Shown: in pieces, positions 13,771 to 20,765 of the stretch | Position numbering within the stretch: the stretch's first letter is position 1 | Layout: every line of letters begins with the position of its first letter | DNA from: a virus | Strand: one strand, 5' to 3' | Length of the DNA stretch: 33,368 bases | Virus record (IMG/VR): IMGVR_UViG_3300027833_000137 | Span: 1 to 33,368 of that record | The notes under the pieces: model-generated | Told to the model about the DNA's origin: nothing | Seen by the model: only the letters and a program-made list of their open reading frames with translations | Database searches by the model: none | Translations under genes and position numbers: made by a program

Positions 13771-14394
13771 TTAAACATTGTTATTATATATTGTGCGATC
13801 ATCGCCACGTGTATTATAGAAATACTTTATACGTCGTACACCATCATGGTCGGTTGTCCAGTTATTAGAAAACTTTTCTTGGCATGGTCGTAGGTTTTGA
13901 CGTATAGTATCAAAAGGTACAACAGCACGCCAACGAACGTCAAAAGTATTATGTGTTAGTTTATTATAACATCCAAAGATGATAATGTCAACACATTTTG
14001 GGTACAATCTTCGATTTCTTACTAATTTATTTGCCATATAGTTTGGTATGGTTAACCATTTCTTTTCCATCGATGTTGGTAATTTTCCAGGATCTTGTGT
14101 GTTTTTAACCTCAGCTCTCCAATTACTCCAATCAACATCCCAATTATGAGTTTCAGGTTTAGTGTAATCAAATTCAGCAGGGTTCATAGTAGCACCTTGG
14201 CGAGCCAAAGCAAACTCTAATATAACGCCTGCATATGTATGTGCTAGAACAGTTAAATGACTTCTTCCACGTCGACGGTGTGGACACTCAAACATTTCTC
14301 TTGCCATAGTTTTAATGTGAAACTCCTCACCCTCGGTTAATTCGAGGATAAGGGGTTCTGGGAGTTTTAGCGGTGTTTGTAAAGAGTCAGACAT
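13771..14394 (-). CDS. Hypothetical protein, possible PD-(D/E)XK nuclease
   Basis: 207 aa, unrecognised. An arrangement compatible with a PD-(D/E)XK nuclease core is visible: Glu60 in YAGVILEFALA, Asp86/Asp88 in NWDVDW and the E-V-K of RAEVKNT (95-97), followed by a strand (VDIIIFGCYN). A basic CPHRRRGRSHLT segment near residue 38 could bind nucleic acid. This is pattern reading only. It precedes the gp42 operon, and its coding sequence contains the consensus promoter at 13963..13991 that probably drives that operon. It overlaps the 79-aa gene by 8 nt. Confidence 0.7.
   Translation of the reverse strand: MSDSLQTPLKLPEPLILELTEGEEFHIKTMAREMFECPHRRRGRSHLTVLAHTYAGVILEFALARQGATMNPAEFDYTKPETHNWDVDWSNWRAEVKNTQDPGKLPTSMEKKWLTIPNYMANKLVRNRRLYPKCVDIIIFGCYNKLTHNTFDVRWRAVVPFDTIRQNLRPCQEKFSNNWTTDHDGVRRIKYFYNTRGDDRTIYNNNV
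13963..13991 (-). promoter_or_regulatory. Intragenic consensus promoter before the gp42 operon
   Basis: TTGACA (13991-13986), 17-nt spacer, TATAAT (13968-13963) on the minus strand, inside the 207-aa gene. It points at the DUF5664 gene (ATG 13758), gp42, dCMP deaminase and the modification genes beyond. Full match to consensus in both boxes and spacing. Confidence 0.75.
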
Positions 14395-14626
14395 TGTTAT
14401 AATGTTTCTTCCAAGTTGAACCTATGGTACCATAACCTGAACCAGACATATATACTTGCCACATAATGCGTGATACCTCACGTGAATTTTTGGCTTTATC
14501 TAAATCGTAAATAAGTCTGTTATGTACGACCTTTTTTGTTTTCTTTACATCGATAAGAGAGTTGGCTGCTTCTCGAGCCGCAGACAATTCCATCTTATCT
14601 AATTTTTGAAGTATTTCTAAATCCAT
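14387..14626 (-). CDS. Hypothetical protein, 79 aa
   Basis: Unknown function. Helical N-terminus, then SREVSRIMWQVYMSGSGYGTIG, a stretch that I believe recurs in small proteins of T4-like marine phages. Slightly basic. It starts at an ATG overlapping the stop of the 98-aa gene by one base and overlaps the next gene by 8 nt, so it is part of one translationally coupled series from 14922 downwards. Confidence 0.65.
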   Translation of the reverse strand: MDLEILQKLDKMELSAAREAANSLIDVKKTKKVVHNRLIYDLDKAKNSREVSRIMWQVYMSGSGYGTIGSTWKKHYNNV

Positions 14627-14922
14627 TATCTATCCCATACATTATTATAACGATTGCGAATATATACATACACATCAGCATGAGTAGCTAATGGAAGAGG
14701 CAAACCTTGGTTATACATACGACCATTATGGCCTCTTGGTCCACGACCTTGAAGCTTTACATATCTTTGTTTATCATCAGGGAATGCTGTATTATTGAGC
14801 TTAACAACGGTTCTAAGCCCATCTACGGCCGCTTGGTCCTCTGCGATAGGTTTACCTTCAACCATTCTAACTGTGAACTGGTATGAATCTGAATTTCTAT
14901 TTTTTGTAGTATATGTTGTCAT
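14626..14922 (-). CDS. Hypothetical protein, 98 aa
   Basis: Unknown function; basic protein with a KLQGRGPRGHNGRMYNQG segment that could contact nucleic acid, and a C-terminal beta-like ATHADVYVYIRNRY. First gene of the unit transcribed from the duplicated promoter cassette at 14930..14988; the leader carries AAGGAAA about 8 nt before the ATG. Confidence 0.65.
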   Translation of the reverse strand: MTTYTTKNRNSDSYQFTVRMVEGKPIAEDQAAVDGLRTVVKLNNTAFPDDKQRYVKLQGRGPRGHNGRMYNQGLPLPLATHADVYVYIRNRYNNVWDR

Positions 14923-14929
14923 AATATAG

Positions 14930-14988
14930 TTTCCTTATTTGTTGATTCTAATATAACCGATTCGACATCAAATGTCAATAGCTAATTT
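14930..14988 (-). repeat. 59-nt promoter-leader repeat, copy 1
   Basis: This block is identical over 59 nt to 31182..31240 on the plus strand. It contains upstream AT-rich sequence, -35, spacer, -10, transcription start region and the AAGGAAA ribosome-binding site, so a complete promoter plus leader has been copied. It starts at the stop codon of the upstream gene. Confidence 0.95.
14950..14978 (-). promoter_or_regulatory. Sigma70-type promoter with inverted repeat over -35
   Basis: TTGACA (14978-14973), 17-nt spacer, TATATT (14955-14950) on the minus strand. GACAT-TTG-ATGTC (14964..14976) forms an inverted repeat that covers part of the -35 box and the start of the spacer, as in two plus-strand copies. 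Drives the 98-aa gene at 14922. Confidence 0.85.
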
Positions 14989-15350
14989 CAAATTAAATCA
15001 ACTTTTTTCTTAAATACCTTTTCAGCTTCATTCCACGAAGCAAATGAATTACTTGATAATCCATCTAAGTCTTTTACATCTTTAACATAGTTTTCACCAT
15101 TGGCATATATCATTTCGCCATACATGTATGAATTTTTATTAAAGCCTTCATCATCTTCGTATAATTCATTTATACAAACATAACCTTTATACTGACAAAT
15201 AAATTCATCAAAACTGGTAAGTTTTCTTATATTACTTACGTGATTACCTACTTCGCCACCAATAGTACTACACATAGCAAGCGCGTCTTCTATTCGAGAA
15301 GCAATTCCAACAGTTTCTGAAGGAAATGTATTTGATTTAACTGTAAACAT
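14988..15350 (-). CDS. Hypothetical protein, 120 aa
   Basis: Unknown function. Mixed alpha/beta composition; FTVKSNTFPSETVGIASRIEDALAMC suggests a small globular fold, and the C-terminal SFASWNEAEKVFKKKV is helical. The ATG at 15350 is preferred because it lies one base after the stop of the 84-aa gene; an in-frame TTG upstream would overlap that gene. It ends exactly at the duplicated promoter cassette. Confidence 0.65.
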   Translation of the reverse strand: MFTVKSNTFPSETVGIASRIEDALAMCSTIGGEVGNHVSNIRKLTSFDEFICQYKGYVCINELYEDDEGFNKNSYMYGEMIYANGENYVKDVKDLDGLSSNSFASWNEAEKVFKKKVDLI

Positions 15351-15351
15351 A

Positions 15352-15606
15352 TTATACGCTTTCAAATTCTTCTACTTCGCGACCTTCTGCGAACAACATT
15401 AATTCAACTGCCAACTCTCGAGCTTGCTCACGAGTCAATTGCAAATTGTTGAAGAACCCATCTGATGTAGTAGGTTGGCTAAAACCACGAGCTTTTTTCT
15501 GTGTTATTTGAACACACTGCATGCGATCTTGTCCACCCCAAAAACGAGTTTGGTTTAATTCATTAGTTGAAGATAAGTTTGGTACGTTTCGTAAATCTGT
15601 TGACAT
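15352..15606 (-). CDS. Hypothetical protein, 84 aa
   Basis: Unknown function. The middle is beta-like (RMQCVQITQKKARGFSQ) and the C-terminus is a helix (TREQARELAVELMLFAEG). No recognised domain. The ATG is preceded by AAAAAAGGAATCATCAA and by a promoter of the repeated family at 15639..15667. It is coupled to the downstream 120-aa gene by a one-base gap. Confidence 0.65.
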   Translation of the reverse strand: MSTDLRNVPNLSSTNELNQTRFWGGQDRMQCVQITQKKARGFSQPTTSDGFFNNLQLTREQARELAVELMLFAEGREVEEFESV

Positions 15607-15628
15607 TTGATGATTCCTTTTTTATATT
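15600..15628 (+). promoter_or_regulatory. Possible antisense promoter over the 84-aa start codon
   Basis: On the plus strand TTGACA (15600-15605), 17-nt spacer, TATATT (15623-15628). The -35 overlaps the first codons of the minus-strand 84-aa gene and the site faces the minus-strand promoter at 15639..15667. It has the same TTGACATTTGAT start as the repeated promoters. Could be accidental. Confidence 0.35.
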
Positions 15629-15638
15629 TGTTAATACT

Positions 15639-15667
15639 AATATAACCGATTCTATATCAAATGTCAA
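15639..15667 (-). promoter_or_regulatory. Sigma70-type promoter, diverged copy of the repeat family
   Basis: TTGACA (15667-15662), 17-nt spacer, TATATT (15644-15639) on the minus strand, within a sequence sharing the AATCGGTTATATTAG core with the copies at 14950, 31192 and 31759. In this copy the downstream arm of the inverted repeat is changed to ATATA, so the hairpin is lost. Drives the 84-aa gene. Confidence 0.82.
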
Positions 15668-15691
15668 TAGTTAATTTGATTTAATTTCAAA

Positions 15692-15937
15692 TTAATCGTA
15701 ACCTAAATGTGCTACATTTTTCATTTCTTCTGTAAGTATTTCTTGTACACGATATTCATATGCTTCATCGAAACCTTCGTCAGCATATTGGGATCTTTCG
15801 TGATTGCCCCATAATCTTTTAAAATAACTATCATAAAGGTATTCAACTACAGAGTCAGGCTCTGCTTTATCAATTAATTGACCTTTTACCATCCAATTCA
15901 AACGGTTGGCTTCTTTACGTACCTCTGGTGAGCACAT
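15692..15937 (-). CDS. Hypothetical protein, 81 aa
   Basis: Unknown function; acidic, helical, with aromatic patches (SVVEYLYDSYFKRLWG). The N-terminus MCSPEVRKEANRLNWMVKGQL looks helical. Good GGAGG ribosome-binding site 7 nt before the ATG. The leader contains CATAAATA, one base off the T4 late box, and a 14-bp perfect palindrome further upstream (16004..16017). Confidence 0.65.
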   Translation of the reverse strand: MCSPEVRKEANRLNWMVKGQLIDKAEPDSVVEYLYDSYFKRLWGNHERSQYADEGFDEAYEYRVQEILTEEMKNVAHLGYD

Positions 15938-16003
15938 GGTGGGACCTCCAAATATTAAACAATGTAATATTATTTATGTCATAGGAGATCCCTAGATTGG
16001 CAG

Positions 16004-16017
16004 TGTTACCGGTAACA
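16004..16017. promoter_or_regulatory. 14-bp perfect palindrome TGTTACCGGTAACA
   Basis: Perfect dyad in the 102-nt gap between the phosphate transporter stop and the 81-aa gene. No T-run follows on either strand, so it is not a terminator. It resembles operators of LacI-family regulators; from memory the gluconate repressor GntR recognises a site of this type. Function unproven. Confidence 0.5.
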
Positions 16018-16039
16018 GCTGAAAATAATTAATTTATTT

Positions 16040-16999
16040 TTAAAAACCGTTTGGTACTAATACATAATGAATAAGTAATACGATACCAAGTGAGGCACCT
16101 AATCCAATCATCATCTTAAAGAAGTCTCTACCAATTAATGGAAACACTGTTTTAAACTTTTGTTTACCAGTAAAGGAAGCAATAGCTAATTCGCGTCCAC
16201 ATAACAAACCAACAAATACCCATGTAGTACTCATAGGAATATCGTTAAGTTCTTTAAAGAAGTATAGAATAACGAAGTAAACTAAATCAATAATTGTAGC
16301 ACTTCTAACGTAACGAGTGTTATGTTTTTCTAATACGATTTGTTGGATTTTACCTCCACCACTTTTTAACATAATACCAAGTCCACCAACGAATACAACA
16401 CTAATCATAATCATTAGTGATACGTCAAGTTGTCTTGGTAAAAATACAGCGATGTTAGCCATATCATGTGACAACCAAGTCCACCACAAAAATCCAGTAG
16501 TAACCCACTGAGCTACTCGCCACATAACTTTGTGATTATCTTTAACAGGTTTTGCTTCATCTAAAAGCCGGCTTACGACTATCCAAATTACATACGCTGC
16601 TACTGCAGCCACTGCATAACCCATCATTGATTTCATTAACATTTTTTCTAATACGAATGTACTAGCAAATGCTGATAAGACTAAGAATGAAGTTGATACT
16701 GGAACACCGACTCGTGTCAATGCTAATAGTACTGCCGGTGCCAAAGCGTGGTACCATTGTACTTCTTGGAATGGTATTTTGTTTAGTCGTCCATAACTAA
16801 TATCTCCGCTATAGGTATACCATCCATACCAAATAGCAAATAGCAGTACGGAACTTGCCGCTGCCCACATTGTTGTCCAATGAAATTTCTCGTTGTTTGA
16901 TGCAATCCAAGTACCGAGAGTTTGTACTGAATCGTTTGCGATAACCGCATAGGCAGCGAATATAAATCCTACTACCATCCATAGAGTGAGTTGGTCCAT
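16040..16999 (-). CDS. PiT-family inorganic phosphate transporter (PHO4)
   Basis: Predicted cation-coupled phosphate permease of the host inner membrane. The 319-aa protein has about nine hydrophobic segments and the internal inverted repeat of the family: AVIANDSVQTLGT (residues about 18-30) is the GANDxxNxxGT signature and VGVPVSTSF the PVSTT loop in the first half; WLSHDMANIAVFLP and DIPMSTTWVFVG are the second-half counterparts. It is shorter than bacterial PitA (about 500 aa), lacking most of the central loop. As an auxiliary metabolic gene it could raise phosphate uptake for DNA synthesis. It stands alone with a TATAAATA late box at 17088..17095 and a strong AAAGGAGA ribosome-binding site. 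Confidence 0.88.
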   Translation of the reverse strand: MDQLTLWMVVGFIFAAYAVIANDSVQTLGTWIASNNEKFHWTTMWAAASSVLLFAIWYGWYTYSGDISYGRLNKIPFQEVQWYHALAPAVLLALTRVGVPVSTSFLVLSAFASTFVLEKMLMKSMMGYAVAAVAAYVIWIVVSRLLDEAKPVKDNHKVMWRVAQWVTTGFLWWTWLSHDMANIAVFLPRQLDVSLMIMISVVFVGGLGIMLKSGGGKIQQIVLEKHNTRYVRSATIIDLVYFVILYFFKELNDIPMSTTWVFVGLLCGRELAIASFTGKQKFKTVFPLIGRDFFKMMIGLGASLGIVLLIHYVLVPNGF

Positions 17000-17087
17000 T
17001 TGTTTCTCCTTTGTTTGACAGCTTTACCCTGTCGCTCACATTAAAATGTCGCTATCATATGACTTTACATCATTCTAATAACGACAT

Positions 17088-17095
17088 TATTTATA
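17088..17095 (-). promoter_or_regulatory. T4-type late promoter box before the phosphate transporter
   Basis: TATAAATA on the minus strand in the non-coding gap, about 90 nt upstream of the transporter ATG. T4 late promoters consist of just this -10-like box, read by the gp55-containing polymerase, and gp55 is encoded in this window. The octamer is expected several times by chance in AT-rich DNA, so position is the main support. Confidence 0.5.
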
Positions 17096-17112
17096 AGGTA
17101 TAAGTGGTACTT

Positions 17113-17268
17113 TTAATCTTTTCCTACCCACAAGTTGATAGTTATTAGGTTTTTGTCTTTTTTACTTATTGCATATTCTATATCTAAATCAAATAGCGCT
17201 TTTCTTAATGCAACTAACTTATCAGGTTCTTTAGGTTTTATCCATTGTTTTATCGGATGTTCGTCCAT
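17113..17268 (-). CDS. Hypothetical protein, 51 aa
   Basis: Short ORF starting MDEHPIKQWIKPKEPDKLV and ending NLITINLWVGKD. Its ATG overlaps the stop of the MazG-like gene in a TAATG junction and it fills the gap up to the transporter leader, so it is probably translated by coupling. The central segment LRKALFDLDIEYAISKKDKN suggests a helix then a strand. Function unknown. Confidence 0.6.
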   Translation of the reverse strand: MDEHPIKQWIKPKEPDKLVALRKALFDLDIEYAISKKDKNLITINLWVGKD

Positions 17269-17675
17269 TATAAAGCTTTCTCTAAATCACCGTGGTTACC
17301 TTCGTGAGATGGAGCTACCCAACCTTCAGGTTTAATCAAATCAGGCAAACCAAATGGATTTACTCGGCCTTCTTTAACACCTACATCTTTGGCAGCGTTT
17401 GCTTCATAAACTTTATTCCAAGCCATATTTGCATCAACGCCAAATACGTCGAGTGTACCTAAAGCGAATACACACATATCAATTAGACCATCAACGATTT
17501 CTTCAGGATCTTTGGCTTCAATAGCATCCATCGTTTCGTCTAGTTCCTCTTTACACATTGATAATCGAAACTTTAGGTATTTGTCCATTAAGTCTTTGTT
17601 ATCTTTGTTGGCTTCAAACCATTCACGTACGCCAAACTTGTTATGCATCATATACATGTCGTTAGAAAAGTCACT
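17268..17675 (-). CDS. MazG-like NTP pyrophosphohydrolase
   Basis: Predicted all-alpha nucleoside triphosphate pyrophosphohydrolase (MazG / phosphoribosyl-ATP pyrophosphohydrolase superfamily), 135 aa. The metal-binding pattern is visible: CKEELDETMDAI supplies the ExxE helix and EIVDGLIDMCVFALG the following ExxD helix, with EANAAKDVGVKEGR after it. Marine phages often carry such genes, proposed to clean nucleotide pools or alter ppGpp. Here it may also act as the dCTP/dUTP hydrolase needed by a hydroxymethylcytosine phage, since T4 gp56 belongs to the same superfamily. ATG at 17675 has AAAGGA upstream. Confidence 0.85.
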   Translation of the reverse strand, partial: SDFSNDMYMMHNKFGVREWFEANKDNKDLMDKYLKFRLSMCKEELDETMDAIEAKDPEEIVDGLIDMCVFALGTLDVFGVDANMAWNKVYEANAAKDVGVKEGRVNPFGLPDLIKPEGWVAPSHEGNHGDLEKAL

Positions 17676-17707
17676 CATATTATAATCCTTTATTAGTTGT
17701 TGATTAG

Positions 17708-17736
17708 ATATTATCACACAGCATCACATTTGTCAA
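17708..17736 (-). promoter_or_regulatory. Sigma70-type promoter of the MazG-like gene
   Basis: TTGACA (17736-17731), 17-nt spacer, TAATAT (17713-17708) on the minus strand. The -35 box overlaps the stop of the 61-aa gene. The start codon of the MazG-like gene lies 33 nt past the -10. Confidence 0.78.
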
Positions 17737-17918
17737 CCGATTTTTAAATTTGACAAATATTCTATTTCATCTTTAAGTTTAAGCTTTTTAACCTTGGCAG
17801 CTTTAACATGTTTGTCTGGTGCCTTTTCAGCTTCCAAGGCTTCGACCATTTTATGTTGTTTAGCATGTTCCTTAGTAATTAAATTAAGTCTGTATTCTAC
17901 GTCTGCAGTAGTTTTCAA
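17733..17918 (-). CDS. Small DUF465/YdcH-like coiled-coil protein, 61 aa
   Basis: Unknown function. The pattern RLNLITKEHAKQHKMVEALE then VKKLKLKDEIEYLSNL strongly resembles the DUF465 (YdcH) family of short helical hairpins, with its typical LKKxKLxLKDEI ending. The start appears to be TTG at 17918, preceded by AAGGGAG; no ATG is available. It follows the DNA polymerase stop by 11 nt. Confidence 0.7.
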   Translation of the reverse strand: MKTTADVEYRLNLITKEHAKQHKMVEALEAEKAPDKHVKAAKVKKLKLKDEIEYLSNLKIG

Positions 17919-17929
17919 TTTATTCTCCC

Positions 17930-20473
17930 TTATACAAAAAAGTTATCAATAGTGTTTACCTTTTCAGTTGTCCAACCAACCGCATCAAGGATTGCTTCTA
18001 ATGGACTCAGGAATACTTTCTCAAACTGTTTTTCATAATCAATGTATTTGGCCAAATCCATTTCAGGAGGTAATACGCCTGGGAAAGAAATAATATTTTC
18101 TTTAATTGGATTTGGTGTTTTAAGGTAAACGAACTTGATTTTGTCGCCACCACTAATTTCATTATATCGTTTTTGAAGCTTGGCTTGTTTCATATAATGA
18201 TTATATAGAATAGCACCACGTACGTGCATAGGACAACCTTTCTTGTAAAGGGATCCACTCTCGCGATACTTATCAATGTTATCAGTACCAGAGTTTTTAG
18301 CAACATCTTCTGGTCCAAGTTGAAAGAACTTATCTTTAAAGTCTGCAATAAACTTTTGTGTGGCTTCTTCGCCATCATTCATAATAACCTTGAACGATTT
18401 CTTTAACTCTTCGCGACATACTTCTGGAGTTGATGATCGTACTGATTCTAAACCAGTTACTGATACCTTAGGCTCATCATAGTGAACACCTTCGGAATTG
18501 AGAGTATTCATAATGTAACGTTTCTTCGCAATGAATACAGATTTGTCGGTAATCTTTTCTCGCTTCATACCCATCGCTTGACGGTAAGCACCCATCTTTT
18601 TAGCTAGCTCTTCGTAACCAGCTTCGAGCACTGGTTCAATTTTCATTTGACAAACTTTGTCAAGGAACTCTTCGCCTTTCTTGCGATCAACATCAACAGT
18701 ACCAAAAGCGTTTTTAACTATAGGAGCCATATCAACATAGATTGAATCAGTGTCAATATAAACAATATAGTCTTTATCGGTTTTCAATATTCTGTTGAGG
18801 TAATCGTTTACAGATTTTTGAGCCCATCGAATTGATAATTGACCAGATGTAGTAATTGCTTCAGCCATATCGTTAATATAATATAGGAAGTAAATATTTG
18901 CCATGGCGCCATATAATGAGTTCATACTAATTTTAATAGCCATCTGAGCATTATGTAATTGGTTTGCTTCACGTTTCAATCGTTTGATTTCACTTGGCTC
19001 TGTCGCATCTTCAAGTTGTTGCTCAACCTTCAACATATTCTGTTTAATTACGGTACGATTACCATAGTACTCATCAATGATAGATGGGATAATACCTTTG
19101 AACTCGTTAGTAAAACAGGCACCATTGGCTGCTACTGACATTTTAGTATGCTCAGATTGATACGTACCTTTTAATACCATATCTTGGTTGACGAAATCTC
19201 GTTCTTCAGATAAGTAAGTTTCGGGTGACATATTATATTGTAACATAAGGTGTGGATACAGAGAGTTCAAATCAAAAGATACAATCCAAGGATGCATACC
19301 AACTTTTGGATCCTTAACATAACCACCAACAAGATCGCCAGCACGTTGACCAGGGCCACCTTTAATTGGTGGTACACGACCATCAAGTATTAGTTTACGA
19401 TATAGGGTTGTTTCCCAAATACCAACTGTACCAAACGCATCATTATAGTTTACACCACCGCCATAGGCGACAGTCATAACCAACTGAAGTAGTGATGTTT
19501 CATCTTCAAATCTTTGAATTAACCATGTATCTTTAAGATTATAGTCCAAATATAATTGAGGGTTTTGTTCGTATAATGCATTAAGGTTACCATACTCAGA
19601 GTAATCTAATTTCTTTTCACCAAGTACAACATATGAAATATGGTCAAGTTTCCACGACTCTTGTGGTCCATACTTATAACCAAACTTTTTAAAGCAATCC
19701 ATATAGTCAACAACAGCCATGCCACCAATCTGATATGTGTTTTGCATTTTACCAAAGAACTCTCTACCAGTTTGACGTATGTTGCGCCAAGGAGATAAAT
19801 CCTTTACCCATTCCTCACCAAATAGATTTTTCATACGAGTAATAATATATTGAATGTCGAAGTACTCTACGTTCCAACCTGTAACAATGTCAGGATAATC
19901 GTTAATCCATAACTCTTTAAATCGTTTGAGCAAAGCATGCTCAGTATCAAACTTCATAAAGTGAATGTTGTCTGGATCAATATCAAGTAGAGTTTTAGAC
20001 TTATCATAATCTTTACGACCGAGTAGGTGATAGTCAGAAGACTTTGAAGATTTATAAGCGATGGATGTAATTTCTTTATCAGCAAAATCAACATCAGGAT
20101 AACCGTCCGCGATGTCAACCTCAATATCAAATGATACGATATTGATTTTGGATGGATCAAACGTTACATTGTTTGGATATTCTTGTTGAATAAACTGTGC
20201 AACATAATTTGAACTACCAGCAATAGTCATACCATGTACGTCTTTGTAACGTTCGATAAACTCTTTGGCATCTCTCATGCTGTCTTGTTTCATTGGCATC
20301 AAAGGTACGTCACCTTGTAGCGAACGGAAGTTGCTTGGTGCGTTGTCTTTAGTATTACAATATAATGTAGGCTCAAAATGAACCTTCTTAGAAAACCGTT
20401 TACCGTTGGCATCATAACCACGCCAGAGAATGTTTTGGCCGAAACGCTCGACAGACGTATAAAATTTAGACAT
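17930..20473 (-). CDS. 43: DNA polymerase (gp43), family B
   Basis: Replicative DNA polymerase with 3'-5' proofreading. The 847-aa protein (T4: 898 aa) has exonuclease motifs SFDIEVD (about residue 110), GWNVEYFDIQY and the YNLKDTWLI helix, then polymerase motif A SFDLNSLYPHLM, motif B KISMNSLYGAM and motif C YIDTDSIYVD with both catalytic aspartates. The C-terminus ends in IDNFFV, suited to clamp (gp45) binding. It should use hydroxymethyl-dCTP given the gp42 gene. It has its own promoter at 20501..20529 and an AAGGA ribosome-binding site. Uninterrupted: no intron or split as in some relatives. Confidence 0.98.
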   Translation of the reverse strand: MSKFYTSVERFGQNILWRGYDANGKRFSKKVHFEPTLYCNTKDNAPSNFRSLQGDVPLMPMKQDSMRDAKEFIERYKDVHGMTIAGSSNYVAQFIQQEYPNNVTFDPSKINIVSFDIEVDIADGYPDVDFADKEITSIAYKSSKSSDYHLLGRKDYDKSKTLLDIDPDNIHFMKFDTEHALLKRFKELWINDYPDIVTGWNVEYFDIQYIITRMKNLFGEEWVKDLSPWRNIRQTGREFFGKMQNTYQIGGMAVVDYMDCFKKFGYKYGPQESWKLDHISYVVLGEKKLDYSEYGNLNALYEQNPQLYLDYNLKDTWLIQRFEDETSLLQLVMTVAYGGGVNYNDAFGTVGIWETTLYRKLILDGRVPPIKGGPGQRAGDLVGGYVKDPKVGMHPWIVSFDLNSLYPHLMLQYNMSPETYLSEERDFVNQDMVLKGTYQSEHTKMSVAANGACFTNEFKGIIPSIIDEYYGNRTVIKQNMLKVEQQLEDATEPSEIKRLKREANQLHNAQMAIKISMNSLYGAMANIYFLYYINDMAEAITTSGQLSIRWAQKSVNDYLNRILKTDKDYIVYIDTDSIYVDMAPIVKNAFGTVDVDRKKGEEFLDKVCQMKIEPVLEAGYEELAKKMGAYRQAMGMKREKITDKSVFIAKKRYIMNTLNSEGVHYDEPKVSVTGLESVRSSTPEVCREELKKSFKVIMNDGEEATQKFIADFKDKFFQLGPEDVAKNSGTDNIDKYRESGSLYKKGCPMHVRGAILYNHYMKQAKLQKRYNEISGGDKIKFVYLKTPNPIKENIISFPGVLPPEMDLAKYIDYEKQFEKVFLSPLEAILDAVGWTTEKVNTIDNFFV

Positions 20474-20500
20474 TTGTATCCTTAAACATAATATAAATTA

Positions 20501-20529
20501 ATAGTAACACAATTTGTTAGTATTGTCAA
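20501..20529 (-). promoter_or_regulatory. Sigma70-type promoter of DNA polymerase
   Basis: TTGACA (20529-20524), 17-nt spacer, TACTAT (20506-20501) on the minus strand, in the 61-nt gap between the 73-aa ORF and gp43. Confidence 0.8.
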
Positions 20530-20534
20530 CCTTT

Positions 20535-20756
20535 TTATTTCCAAGAATCCATCTCGGTAATAATTTCATCGCCCTCTTTATCATTGGCAATTCCTAGCGC
20601 CATAGCTTGAATATCATCAATAAGGTTTTGGCAGGCAGCCTTGTCATATTGTTTATAAGAGATTTCAGAAAACTCGTTACGAACTCGATGTAACAAAATT
20701 GCTTTGTCTTTCATCACCTCTAATCTTTTAATTAAATCTTCTATGCTATGACGCAT
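20535..20756 (-). CDS. Hypothetical protein, 73 aa
   Basis: Unknown function; all-helical appearance (HSIEDLIKRLEVMKDKAILL, then AACQNLIDDIQAMALGIA). It lies 9 nt after the gp46 stop and before gp43, so it is co-transcribed with the gp47-gp46 recombination genes. No recognised domain. Confidence 0.65.
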   Translation of the reverse strand: MRHSIEDLIKRLEVMKDKAILLHRVRNEFSEISYKQYDKAACQNLIDDIQAMALGIANDKEGDEIITEMDSWK

Positions 20757-20765
20757 TAGTGACTC

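Noticed and set aside
16809-17039. 76-aa minus-strand frame overlapping the start of the phosphate transporter
   Set aside because: Different frame over the transporter N-terminus; starts at GTG without a good site, while the transporter has a strong one.
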